NCBI RefSeq assembly: GCF_046097595.1
Contig: NZ_JBJUVG010000003.1
Location: forward strand, 62,001 to 126,000
Source: Peptococcus simiae
GTDB lineage: Bacteria; Bacillota; Peptococcia; Peptococcales; Peptococcaceae
Length of the DNA stretch: 64,000 bases
Reading direction: 5' to 3'
Shown here: positions 50,548 through 58,354 of the stretch, one piece after another
Layout of the letters: the number at the start of each line of letters is the position of its first letter
Numbering within the stretch: position 1 is the stretch's first letter
Made by a program: the position numbers and the translations under genes
The notes under the pieces: generated by a model
The model's database searches: none
The model's input: the letters and a program-made list of their open reading frames with translations, nothing else
Told to the model about the DNA's origin: nothing

Positions 50548-50589
50548 AATAAACCCGACCCGGCGTAGAAACGCCGGGTCGGGTTTATT
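50548..50589. terminator. Bidirectional terminator
   Basis: AATAAACCCGACCCGGCGT and its perfect complement form a 19-bp stem with a 4-nt loop; TTTATT and its mirror give tails both ways, between two converging genes. Confidence 0.82.
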
Positions 50590-50592
50590 GGA

Positions 50593-51135
50593 TTAAGCCT
50601 CTAACAGTTCCTGGATTTTTTTCTCAAACCGCTTGGGTTCGATGTTCGGTTCATAGCGGGCAACGACATTGCCTTCCTTGTCCACTAAGAACTTGGTGAA
50701 GTTCCATTTGATATTGGCCCCCCGGTAGACATCGGTCAGGGTTTCCAGCTTGGCCAGAAAGGCGGCGGTGCCGGCATCGGCAATCCCTTGGGGCTGGGCG
50801 TCTTTTAAGAAGGTGTAGAGGGGGTCTTCATTGTCCCCGTTGACATCAATCTTGGCAAAGGTGGTAAACTCGGTGCCGTACTTGGTCTGGCAGAATTCAG
50901 CGATTTCTTCATTGCTGCCCGGGGCCTGGCCCAGGAATTGGTTGCAGGGGAAGTCTAAAATTTCAAAGGGTTGGTCTTTAAAGGTTTTGTAGAGGTCTTC
51001 CAGTCCTTCATACTGGGGGGTAAAGCCGCATTCTGTAGCGGTATTGACAATCAGAAGGACCTTGCCCTTATAATCGCTTAAAGAAACATCATTTCCCTTG
51101 GTATCCTTGACGGTGAAATCATAAATTGAAGCCAT
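50593..51135 (-). CDS. Glutathione peroxidase-family thiol peroxidase
   Basis: A 180-residue thioredoxin-fold peroxidase. The catalytic Cys is in VNTATECGFTPQYEGLE, a Cys rather than selenocysteine form; FPCNQFLGQ carries the second Cys and the family Asn/Gln, and KWNFTKFLV the Trp/Asn motif. Such two-Cys enzymes usually use thioredoxin rather than glutathione. The start is the ATG at 51135, eight bases after AAAGGA; the longer frame has no support. Confidence 0.9.
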   Translation of the reverse strand: MASIYDFTVKDTKGNDVSLSDYKGKVLLIVNTATECGFTPQYEGLEDLYKTFKDQPFEILDFPCNQFLGQAPGSNEEIAEFCQTKYGTEFTTFAKIDVNGDNEDPLYTFLKDAQPQGIADAGTAAFLAKLETLTDVYRGANIKWNFTKFLVDKEGNVVARYEPNIEPKRFEKKIQELLEA

Positions 51136-51263
51136 TGTCATCATCCTTTCCTGGAACGCTTTTGAAGGGCCTGGCCTTAACCGGGTCAGGCCTGTCACTA
51201 GAAAGATACATACCCGAAAGGGGAGGGCCTGACACAAGTTTCCAACCCTAGGGGCCGGTCCGT

Positions 51264-51914
51264 TTAATCCCGGGGCGGGGTGGCGATGATTTGGCCAATG
51301 GGGACTTGGCGCCTGTGGTAGCGGCGTTCGTATTCGGTAGCGATGTTATCAGCCGGGAGGTCCCGGTAGATGTCCCGGTCGGCAGAGACGATTTGCCAGC
51401 CGGCTTCCCGGAAGCTCTCCAGGGAATAGCTATAAAAATCGTCATGGTCTGTTTTAAAGAGGAGGTCGCCGTTCGCCTGAAGCAGGGCGGCATAGATGGC
51501 CAGAAAGCCTGGTGCTGTCAGCCGGCGTTTGGCATGGCGCTTTTTGGGCCAGGGGTCGGAAAAGTGGAGGTAGATCCGCTCAACGGACCGAGCCGGCAGG
51601 ATGCGCAGGAGTTCGGTGGCATCACAGGCCATAAAACGGATGTTCTCCGGCCAGTCGGCCCGGCGGCTGTAGCTTTCGACAGCCTCCCGGATGATTTCCG
51701 GGACCACGTCAAGGGCCAGCCAATTCTTCTCCGGACAGGTCTTGCCGGCGGTATAGATAAAGCGGCCCCTGCCGGATCCGACTTCAATGCGTAGGGGCTG
51801 GTCCTTGGGGTAGCAGCCGGCCCAAAAGGCTGGGCTGGCTTCCGCCCGGGTGATCACGTAGGGGTTTTCTAAGAGCATGTCATGGGTGCCCGGAATATGT
51901 CTGACTCTGGCCAT
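51264..51914 (-). CDS. trmB: tRNA (guanine-N7-)-methyltransferase
   Basis: Methylates G46 of tRNA with SAM. The 216-residue protein has the SAM-binding EVGSGRGRFIY, the LHFSDPWPKKRHAKRRL segment that is diagnostic of TrmB, and a C-terminal TEYERRY. The start has AAGGAGGAAA upstream on the minus strand. It stands 128 bp upstream of the peroxidase gene on the same strand and may be partly co-transcribed with it. Confidence 0.94.
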   Translation of the reverse strand: MARVRHIPGTHDMLLENPYVITRAEASPAFWAGCYPKDQPLRIEVGSGRGRFIYTAGKTCPEKNWLALDVVPEIIREAVESYSRRADWPENIRFMACDATELLRILPARSVERIYLHFSDPWPKKRHAKRRLTAPGFLAIYAALLQANGDLLFKTDHDDFYSYSLESFREAGWQIVSADRDIYRDLPADNIATEYERRYHRRQVPIGQIIATPPRD

Positions 51915-52042
51915 GGTTTCCTCCTTAAAAATCAGCGGATGGCTTGCACTGGATGTGTAACTTCGTTAAAATAAGGGTATTATATTATTAATGCTCGATG
52001 TAAAAATCGGGTGCTTGTATGATAGCATAAGGAGGCCCTGAA

Positions 52043-52261
52043 TTGAAAGGTCACTTGGAACTCTTTGAAAATCGTTTAAAAGCGGCCGGTGCAAAGTTAC
52101 CTGGTGCAGACCAGCTGGATATGGACCGGGTTTTTGCAGACTTTGCCGCAGCCCTGGGGACAGAAGCCCTTCCCTTTTACGATGTACAAAGCGGGCCTAC
52201 CCTGGCAGATTATTACCAGTCTCACTTTATTCGTTTTGTAAAAAATGCCCTTAAAGCATAA
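52043..52261 (+). CDS. Small conserved-looking protein, unknown function
   Basis: A 72-residue protein starting at TTG with AAGGAGG 7 bases upstream; a TATGAT at 52018-52023 may be its -10. The sequence is amphipathic (LELFENRLKAAGAKLPGAD ... PTLADYYQSHFIRFVKNALK), with no signal, membrane segment or motif I recognise. The good ribosome site argues that it is real. Confidence 0.55.
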   Translation: MKGHLELFENRLKAAGAKLPGADQLDMDRVFADFAAALGTEALPFYDVQSGPTLADYYQSHFIRFVKNALKA

Positions 52262-52269
52262 GTCTAGGG

Positions 52270-52298
52270 TGGACAGTGAGAAAAGAGTTTGCTATACT
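52270..52298 (+). promoter_or_regulatory. Promoter of thioredoxin-like gene
   Basis: TGGACA (52270-52275) and TATACT (52293-52298), spacer 17 bp. Confidence 0.7.
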
Positions 52299-52348
52299 GC
52301 TGGATAGACAGGACGCCTGGCAAGGGCGCCGGAATAGGAGTGAAATTC

Positions 52349-52666
52349 ATGCAGAAATTAGATGCAAATTTATTTGAAGAAATCATCTATGATGATGGTG
52401 AAGCCTGTTGTGTCATCTTCTCCCGTAAGTCATGCCATGTGTGTCAGTCGGTTAAACCGAAACTGGAAGAGCTGGAAGAAGATTACGAAGGCGATTTTGG
52501 TTTCTATACGGTTGATGTTGAGGAACAAAAAGAGCTATTCCAGCGGTTCTCTTTAAAGGGTGTGCCGCAGGTCCTTTTCTTCAATGATGGTGAATATGTC
52601 GGTAAAATGGCCGGCGAAAAAGACATCGAAGACTACGAAGAAAAGATCGAAGAAATTCTCGGCTAA
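52349..52666 (+). CDS. Thioredoxin-family protein
   Basis: A 105-residue thioredoxin fold. The active site is SCHVC (CxxC with His-Val between the cysteines rather than Gly-Pro), followed by the cis-Pro segment KGVPQVLFFNDGE. The protein is acidic and starts at the ATG 52349 behind AGGAG. It is probably a reductant for a peroxidase or another thiol enzyme; the atypical CHVC suggests it is not the housekeeping thioredoxin. Confidence 0.85.
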   Translation: MQKLDANLFEEIIYDDGEACCVIFSRKSCHVCQSVKPKLEELEEDYEGDFGFYTVDVEEQKELFQRFSLKGVPQVLFFNDGEYVGKMAGEKDIEDYEEKIEEILG

Positions 52667-52679
52667 TAATCGCTCGACT

Positions 52680-52703
52680 GCCGCACGTTTGTGCGGCTTT
52701 TTT
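52680..52703 (+). terminator. Terminator after thioredoxin-like gene
   Basis: GCCGCAC-GTTT-GTGCGGC followed by six T. Confidence 0.9.
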
Positions 52704-52735
52704 CATGCTTTGATCCCAGGAGGGAGCAAGGCTTT

Positions 52736-52830
52736 CAGCTAGGCGCCTGAGGCGCCGGAAGATGTCCCCGGCCTTGGCGCCTGGGGAAAATGCCTACAGG
52801 CTGGCCGGTTGCGACCGGTTTGCCAGCTGC
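52736..52830 (+). promoter_or_regulatory. Structured leader upstream of cysE
   Basis: GC-rich inverted repeats (GGCGCCTGAGGCGCC near 52742; CCGGTTGCGACCGG near 52804) lie before cysE. No T-box core and no SAM-box core is present. I cannot name the element. Confidence 0.3.
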
Positions 52831-52847
52831 TTTGGAGGAAAAAATAG

Positions 52848-53522
52848 ATGTTTAAACAATTGCGACGGGACATCCAGGTGGTCTTTGAACGGGACCCGGC
52901 AGCCCGGACAGTCATAGAGGTCCTACTGAACTACCCGGGCCTCCACGCCATCTGGATCCACCGCTTAACCCATCAAATGTATCTCTTGGGCTTTCGGACC
53001 CTGGCCCGGCTTCTTTCCCAAATCGCCCGCTTTTTTACCCAGGTGGAAATCCACCCCGGGGCGACCATTGGCGAAGGACTCTTTATTGACCACGGTTGCG
53101 GGATTGTCATTGGGGAAACAGCCATCGTCGGTGATGATGTGACCCTCTTCCAGGGGGTGACCTTAGGAGGGACCGGCAAGGAGAAGGGCAAGCGCCATCC
53201 GACCCTGGATGACGGGGTCATGGTCTCCAGTGGGGCCCGGGTCTTGGGCAATATCCATATCGGTGAAAATGTCAAAATCGGTGCCGGGTCAGTGGTCTTA
53301 CAGGACGTACCGGCTAATTCCACAGTCGTCGGTATTCCCGGTCGGGTCGTCAAGCAGGATGGCAACCGGGTGCCGACCGATAAGCACCATGTAGACCTGG
53401 AACACAACCGCCTGCCGGACCCGGTCTGTGAATGCCTGAAAGACCTCCGTGCCCGTTTGGATGCTGTCCAGGTGCGTTTGGAAGAAATGGAGGAAAAAGC
53501 CAATGAGCATCAAGATTTATAA
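52848..53522 (+). CDS. cysE: Serine O-acetyltransferase
   Basis: Makes O-acetylserine, the carbon skeleton for cysteine. The 224-residue protein has an N-terminal helical part and a left-handed beta-helix with hexapeptide repeats (HPGATIGEGLFIDHGCGIVI, then VTLFQGVTLGGTGKEKGKRH). Start: ATG after TTTGGAGGAAAAAATAG. It overlaps cysS by 20 bp, a linkage that couples cysteine synthesis to its tRNA charging in many Bacillota. Confidence 0.95.
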   Translation: MFKQLRRDIQVVFERDPAARTVIEVLLNYPGLHAIWIHRLTHQMYLLGFRTLARLLSQIARFFTQVEIHPGATIGEGLFIDHGCGIVIGETAIVGDDVTLFQGVTLGGTGKEKGKRHPTLDDGVMVSSGARVLGNIHIGENVKIGAGSVVLQDVPANSTVVGIPGRVVKQDGNRVPTDKHHVDLEHNRLPDPVCECLKDLRARLDAVQVRLEEMEEKANEHQDL

Positions 53523-54921
53523 TACACTCACCCGCCAGAAAGAAACCTTCACCCCGGTCCACGAAGGGGAAGTCCGGATGTACGTCTGTGGCCCGACCAC
53601 CTACAACTACATCCACCTGGGCAATGCCCGGCCCATCGTGGTCTTTGATACGGTCCGCCGCTACTTCAGCTACCGGGGCTATGACGTCACCTATGTGTCC
53701 AACTTTACCGATGTGGATGACAAGATCATCAACCGGTCCCATGAAGAGGGAAAGACAGCGGCTGAGGTGGCCCAGTTTTACATTGATGCCTACTTCGAAG
53801 ATACCGGCAAGCTGAATATCCTGCCGGCGGATAAGAACCCCCGGGTCAGCGACCATATGACGGAAATTATTGACTTCGTCCAGGAACTCATTGATGCCGG
53901 TTATGCCTATGCCCTGGACAATGGCGATGTCTACTTCGCCGTCCGCAAGTATGAAGACTATGGGCAACTGTCCGGCCGGAATATTGATGACCTCATGGCC
54001 GGGGCCCGGGTAGATGTCGATGAGAAAAAACACGACCCCCTGGACTTTGCCCTCTGGAAAAGTGCCAAACCCGGCGAGCCTGCCTGGGATTCTCCCTGGG
54101 GCCAGGGCCGGCCAGGCTGGCACATCGAATGCTCGGCCATGAGTCGGACCTACCTGGGCCAGACCTTTGACATCCACGGAGGCGGCCAGGACTTAATCTT
54201 TCCCCACCATGAGAACGAAATAGCCCAAAGCTGCTCCGCTTCCCATGCCGATATGGCCCGCTACTGGATGCACAACGGCTTTATAACGATCAATGAGGAA
54301 AAGATGAGCAAGTCCCTGGGCAACTTCTTCCTCCTCCGGGAAATCCTGGATAAATTCCCCGGCGATGTGGTCCGTTACTACCTCTTGAGCGTCCACTACC
54401 GGAGCCCCCTGGACTTTGACGATGAAAAGATTGCCGCGGCCGCCCGGGGCCTGGACCGGCTGAAAAATGCCTACCACAACCTCCTGGCCGCCCAAGCCAA
54501 GGCCCAGGGGACTGCCGGCGAAGCCGAAGCCAGCCTCCGGGACCAGCTGCAAGCGGTCCGGGCAGCTTTTGAAGCCGGCATGGATGATGACTTCAATACC
54601 GCCCTGGGGCTCAGCGCCTTATTTGACCTGGCCCGGGATGTGAATACCTACCTCCGCCAGGACAGCCATGAAAAGGCTCTTTTAGAAGAAGCCCAAAAGT
54701 GCTTCGATGACCTCCTCTATGTCTTCGGTCTGGACTTTAGCGCCAACAAGGCCGACGACAACCTGGCCGATGACCTCATGGCCCTCTTGATTGACCTCCG
54801 GGCCCAAGCCCGGGCCGACAAGCAATTTGCCTTGGCCGACGCCATCCGGGACCGGTTAAGTGACCTGGACATTATCCTGGAAGACGGGAAGAACGGAACG
54901 ACCTGGAAAAAATCAAATTAA
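53503..54921 (+). CDS. cysS: Cysteinyl-tRNA synthetase
   Basis: Class I synthetase that charges tRNA-Cys. The start is the ATG at 53503 (MSIKIYNTLTRQKETF), giving 472 residues. It has the zinc-site Cys in MYVCGPTTYNYIHLGNARP with the HIGH-like HLGN, GGGQDLIFPHHENEIAQS, and KMSKS in EKMSKSLGNF. No MrnC partner follows, unlike in some Bacillota operons. Confidence 0.97.
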   Translation: MSIKIYNTLTRQKETFTPVHEGEVRMYVCGPTTYNYIHLGNARPIVVFDTVRRYFSYRGYDVTYVSNFTDVDDKIINRSHEEGKTAAEVAQFYIDAYFEDTGKLNILPADKNPRVSDHMTEIIDFVQELIDAGYAYALDNGDVYFAVRKYEDYGQLSGRNIDDLMAGARVDVDEKKHDPLDFALWKSAKPGEPAWDSPWGQGRPGWHIECSAMSRTYLGQTFDIHGGGQDLIFPHHENEIAQSCSASHADMARYWMHNGFITINEEKMSKSLGNFFLLREILDKFPGDVVRYYLLSVHYRSPLDFDDEKIAAAARGLDRLKNAYHNLLAAQAKAQGTAGEAEASLRDQLQAVRAAFEAGMDDDFNTALGLSALFDLARDVNTYLRQDSHEKALLEEAQKCFDDLLYVFGLDFSANKADDNLADDLMALLIDLRAQARADKQFALADAIRDRLSDLDIILEDGKNGTTWKKSN

Positions 54922-54952
54922 CATCCATTGTTTATCATCATGTGGGCTAGGG

Positions 54953-54958
54953 TATAAT
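54953..54958 (+). promoter_or_regulatory. -10 element of the superoxide reductase gene
   Basis: A perfect TATAAT 55 bp before the start codon. The best -35 candidate (TTGTTT at 54928-54933) has a long 19-bp spacer. Confidence 0.5.
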
Positions 54959-55012
54959 CATAGTGTTGAAAGAAACGAAAAAATACCATTCAACACACAT
55001 GGAGGTAAAAAC

Positions 55013-55375
55013 ATGGAAGAATTAAAATTTGTCAGATGCCCGGAAACTAAAAATGTCTTTGAAGCCGTTTATATCGTTGACGAATCTAAATTAGACCTTT
55101 TAACCGCTAATTCTACAGATGCCGCCGGCGAAAAACACGTGCCCGTTGTGAACCAAGACGGCAACAAGGTTGAAGTTGTTGTCGGTAGCGTGGAACACCC
55201 CATGACCGAAGAACACTACATCCCTTTCATCGTTGTCCAAACCGACAAACGGGTCCTGCGTAAAGACCTGACCCCGGACTGCGAACCAAAGGCCTCCTTC
55301 CTTTTAGAAGATGGCGAAAAATTCGTCCGTGCTTACGAATACTGCAACCTGCACGGCCTTTGGAAAGCTGAATAA
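55013..55375 (+). CDS. Superoxide reductase (desulfoferrodoxin-like, without rubredoxin-type centre)
   Basis: Reduces superoxide to peroxide in anaerobes. The 120-residue protein starts at the ATG 55013 behind GGAGGT. The iron centre II ligands are all visible: His in EKHVPVV, VEHPM and EEHYI, and Cys plus His in CNLHGLW. The N-terminal 30 residues have only one Cys, so the desulforedoxin-type FeCys4 centre of classical desulfoferrodoxin is absent. Its own promoter and terminator frame it. Confidence 0.92.
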   Translation: MEELKFVRCPETKNVFEAVYIVDESKLDLLTANSTDAAGEKHVPVVNQDGNKVEVVVGSVEHPMTEEHYIPFIVVQTDKRVLRKDLTPDCEPKASFLLEDGEKFVRAYEYCNLHGLWKAE

Positions 55376-55390
55376 TTTCTGAAAGCCAGA

Positions 55391-55429
55391 AGCCCCCGGA
55401 CTTGGGTACCCAAGTCCGGGGGCTTTTTT
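55391..55429 (+). terminator. Terminator of the superoxide reductase gene
   Basis: A near-perfect palindrome AGCCCCCGGACTTGGG/CCAAGTCCGGGGGCT followed by six T. Confidence 0.9.
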
Positions 55430-55468
55430 ATTTTTGCTTTTAAAGGGGCGCCCTTAATCAGAGGCAGG

Positions 55469-56296
55469 CTACTTTTTGAAGCAGGCCAGCCAGATGCAGG
55501 GATCTGTGCTGGCGACCACCCGGTGGCGGACGTGGGGGGCCAGGAGGACATGGTCGCCTGTGTTTAAAACCTGGTGCCGGTCCCGGTCATCGGCCAGGAT
55601 GGCCTGGCCCTCTAAGACCGCTACCCATTCCAGCTCGTCCTGGTCATAGTAGAAGCCATCCGGCGAGCAGTGGCCCCGGCTGATAATCCGCTCCAGGCGG
55701 AGCCCCTCGCCTGCATAAAGGACTTCAACCTGCTCGGCCCCATCGCCATCCAGGGGGGAGAGGGCAAATAAATTGCGGCCGCCGGGAAAGGGAGCCGGCT
55801 GGGTCAAGACCTCCCGGATGACCTGGTAGGCTGCCGGTAAGGCGGCATCCGGCCAGTGGGCCCGGTTGGCCGGGCTGGTTGAAGGGAGGCTGGCCGCCGG
55901 CAGGCCCAGCCGGTCTCCCCAATGGGCCTGGTAGGCCTGCCAGGCCTTTTGGCCGGTGCAAAAGATATGGTGGATGGCCGTCCCCTTGATTTCCCTGGCC
56001 AAGTCGTTGTAGTGGGCGTTGACAATGCTGCTGTCATCAGCCCCCTGGATATCGGCCTGGGCAAAAACATCCCAGAGGGCGATGTGATGGCGGCGGGCAA
56101 AGTCCCGGCAGGCCTCGGCATGGATGGGGCGGGGCTCCCCGAATACCTGGGCCAAGGTTGGCCAAAAGCGGTTCTGAGGGTGGCCGTAGTAGAGGCCCCT
56201 TTGGCGGGATGCCGGTGAGGGTAGGGTACCCAGGACCAGGACCTCAGAATCCTTCCAAATCCAGGGGCTTAAGGGGTGGGTCACTGTCTTACGCAT
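55469..56296 (-). CDS. Fusion: uracil/hypoxanthine-DNA glycosylase domain plus cupin domain
   Basis: A 275-residue protein. Residues about 10-165 match the MUG/TDG-like DNA-deoxyinosine glycosylase type (VLGTLPSPASRQRGLYYGHP, then QNRFWPTLAQVFGEP, ALWDVFAQADIQGADDSSI and a late LPSTSPANRAHW). Residues about 180-275 are a cupin of the kind usually found alone (GHCSPDGFYYDQDELEWVAV, then LNTGDHVLLAPHVRHRV). The open reading frame is continuous through the joint. The glycosylase should remove damaged bases such as hypoxanthine; the cupin's ligand is unknown. It overlaps the next upstream gene by 8 bp. Confidence 0.82.
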   Translation of the reverse strand: MRKTVTHPLSPWIWKDSEVLVLGTLPSPASRQRGLYYGHPQNRFWPTLAQVFGEPRPIHAEACRDFARRHHIALWDVFAQADIQGADDSSIVNAHYNDLAREIKGTAIHHIFCTGQKAWQAYQAHWGDRLGLPAASLPSTSPANRAHWPDAALPAAYQVIREVLTQPAPFPGGRNLFALSPLDGDGAEQVEVLYAGEGLRLERIISRGHCSPDGFYYDQDELEWVAVLEGQAILADDRDRHQVLNTGDHVLLAPHVRHRVVASTDPCIWLACFKK

Positions 56297-56822
56297 GGAG
56301 GATATTCACCTGGCAAACGGCCATGGCCTCCAGGGCCCGCCGGTGGCTTTCAGGACTGACCCCGGCACAGGCCTTGGCATCCACATATAGGGGGACTTCT
56401 GGTAGGAAGGCCTTAATGACCAGGGCATTGGAGATGACGCAGATATCTGTACAGACGCCAACCAGGGTCACTGAAGTCAGCCGTCTTTCCTGGTCGGCCT
56501 CTTTTAGGGCCTGGGCTAAGTCCGGTGAGCCGAAGGTCGGTTTATCAAAAAAGGTCACTTCGCGTCCGGCCAGGGCCTGGGTCACCTCCGGCACCAACTG
56601 CCAGCCTTTCGACCCGCGGGTGCAGTGGACCACCGGCAGGTGGTGGCCTTCCTGGCGGGTCAGGTAGTCGTCTTCATGGGTATCCCGGGTGACAAAAATT
56701 TTCCCCTGGTGGTGGCGAATCCGGTCGACCACCTGGCTGATAATGGCCTGGCCTTCGGCGGTTCCCAGGCTGCCGGTGATAAAGTCATTTTGCATATCTA
56801 TAACCACTAATATATCATTCAT
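56289..56822 (-). CDS. Nicotinamidase-like cysteine hydrolase
   Basis: A 177-residue isochorismatase-fold protein starting at the ATG 56822 behind AGGAGGG. The triad is visible: Asp in VVIDMQNDF, a Lys in GSKGW (the nucleophile-side loop VHCTRGSKGW), and Cys in VGVCTDICVISNA. Metal ligands in nicotinamidases come from the D-x-H region (RDTHEDDYL here). Hydrolysis of nicotinamide to nicotinate is likely; related amidases cannot be excluded. It is transcribed with the glycosylase-cupin gene. Confidence 0.85.
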   Translation of the reverse strand: MNDILVVIDMQNDFITGSLGTAEGQAIISQVVDRIRHHQGKIFVTRDTHEDDYLTRQEGHHLPVVHCTRGSKGWQLVPEVTQALAGREVTFFDKPTFGSPDLAQALKEADQERRLTSVTLVGVCTDICVISNALVIKAFLPEVPLYVDAKACAGVSPESHRRALEAMAVCQVNILHA

Positions 56823-56925
56823 GGTATCCCTCCTCTGGGAATAGTTTATCATCTTCCCCGGGTGGGGTCGAGGGTGTTGTGAGCGGGGGACGATAAGTTG
56901 CCGAGAAAAGACAAATTGTACTTGC

Positions 56926-56954
56926 AAATACCTGCATAGTTAGATACTATTTCT
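56926..56954 (+). promoter_or_regulatory. Possible promoter of the cation symporter gene
   Basis: TTGCAA near 56924-56930 and TACTAT about 17 bp downstream, before the symporter gene. The -10 is a four-of-six match; coordinates are approximate. Confidence 0.4.
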
Positions 56955-56996
56955 TTGGTGGTTGTTTGTAAAAAAAATTAAAAAGGAGGGTTTATT

Positions 56997-58229
56997 TTGT
57001 CTGAACAGAAAAAGAAAAGACTCGGACTGGTCCCCCGGTTAATCCTCGGGATTGTCATCGGTTTAATTGTCGGGAGCCTTGTCAATGAACCGGTTATCCG
57101 CGTCTTTGCTACGATTGCAAATATTTTTGCCCAGTACCTAAGCTTTATTATTCCCTTGCTCATTATTTCCTTTGTAACGGCCGGGATTGCCCAATTGGCA
57201 GCCGGTGGGGCCGGTCGCCTCTTAGGCTTTACGGTTCTCTTGGCTTATTGCTCAACCCTGGTGGCCGGGACTCTGGCTTATACCGTGGATTCTGCTATTT
57301 TTCCTCATTTTATTACATCCGACATTATTAAAAATTTCACGGAAAGCTCTGCCACAGAAATCGAGCCTTACTTAGAGTTCACCCTGGACCCGATTTTCGG
57401 CGTAACGACGGCCATTGTCCTGGCCTTTATCCTGGGGATTGGGATTGTCACCCTGCGGATGAAGGATGATACCAAGTCTGTTGGGGACCTGCTCAAGGAT
57501 GTTTTTGTCGGCCTCCAGGAAATCGTTTACCTGGTCCTGGCCAAGACCATCATCCCGATTTTACCCATCTACATCGGGCTGACCTTTGCTAAAATGAGCT
57601 ATACCGGTGAGGTTTGGAGTGTGCTGAAGGTCTTCTGGAAGGTCTATGTGGTCATCCTGGTCTTGCACTTCTTCTACCTGGCGGTCCTCTTTACCATTGC
57701 CGGTACCGTCAGTGGCAAGAGCCCCCTCCGGCTCATTAAGAACCAGGTGCCCGGTTATCTGACTGCTGTAGGAACCCAGTCCTCGGCTATTACCATTCCG
57801 GTTAACCTCCAGTGTGCGGAAAAGAACGGCGTGACCAAGGGAATCCGGGACTTCGTTGTCCCCCTCTGCGCCACCATCCACCTGGCGGGGTCAACCATTA
57901 CCATCACCAGCTGCGCTACCGGGGTCCTGATGATGAGCGATATGCCCCATAACCTGGGCCTCATGATTCCCTTCATTTTAACCCTGGGGGTTGTCATGAT
58001 TGCAGCACCCGGCGCACCGGGTGGGGCTATTATGAGTGCCCTCTCCTTCCTGCCGATGATTGGTATCCCGGTAGAAGGGGCCCTGGCCAGCCTCATGATC
58101 GCCCTGTACCTGACCCAGGACTCCTTTGGGACAGCTTGTAACGTCAGCGGCGACAATGCTATTGCGGTCTTCATCGATACCTTTAAAGACCGGATTACCG
58201 GCCGTCACCAACCTGGTGAGACCAACTAG
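56997..58229 (+). CDS. Dicarboxylate/amino acid:cation symporter (DAACS family)
   Basis: A 410-residue membrane protein of the GltP/DctA type, starting at TTG behind AAGGAGG. It has eight or so helices, the serine-rich re-entrant loop GTQSSAITIPVNLQC, and the late substrate region SFGTACNVSGDNAIAVFID. Members import glutamate, aspartate, C4-dicarboxylates or serine with sodium or protons; which one applies here is not decided by eye. It is monocistronic, with a terminator. Confidence 0.9.
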   Translation: MSEQKKKRLGLVPRLILGIVIGLIVGSLVNEPVIRVFATIANIFAQYLSFIIPLLIISFVTAGIAQLAAGGAGRLLGFTVLLAYCSTLVAGTLAYTVDSAIFPHFITSDIIKNFTESSATEIEPYLEFTLDPIFGVTTAIVLAFILGIGIVTLRMKDDTKSVGDLLKDVFVGLQEIVYLVLAKTIIPILPIYIGLTFAKMSYTGEVWSVLKVFWKVYVVILVLHFFYLAVLFTIAGTVSGKSPLRLIKNQVPGYLTAVGTQSSAITIPVNLQCAEKNGVTKGIRDFVVPLCATIHLAGSTITITSCATGVLMMSDMPHNLGLMIPFILTLGVVMIAAPGAPGGAIMSALSFLPMIGIPVEGALASLMIALYLTQDSFGTACNVSGDNAIAVFIDTFKDRITGRHQPGETN

Positions 58230-58261
58230 GCAGTCTGCCTTTACAACATTCACCAATAAAA

Positions 58262-58287
58262 AAGCACGCCAGACGGGCGTGCTTTTT
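58262..58287 (+). terminator. Terminator of the cation symporter gene
   Basis: AAGCACGCC and GGCGTGCTT form the stem, followed by TTT. Confidence 0.82.
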
Positions 58288-58329
58288 GTGTCTAGGGGAA
58301 ATGCTTGCCTATTCCCCGGGCCGGGGGTG

Positions 58330-58335
58330 TATACT
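58330..58335 (+). promoter_or_regulatory. -10 element of fetA-fetB
   Basis: TATACT 20 bp before the TTG start; a TTGCCT lies upstream at 19-bp spacing. Confidence 0.4.
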
Positions 58336-58354
58336 AGACCTGAGAGGTGATTTT

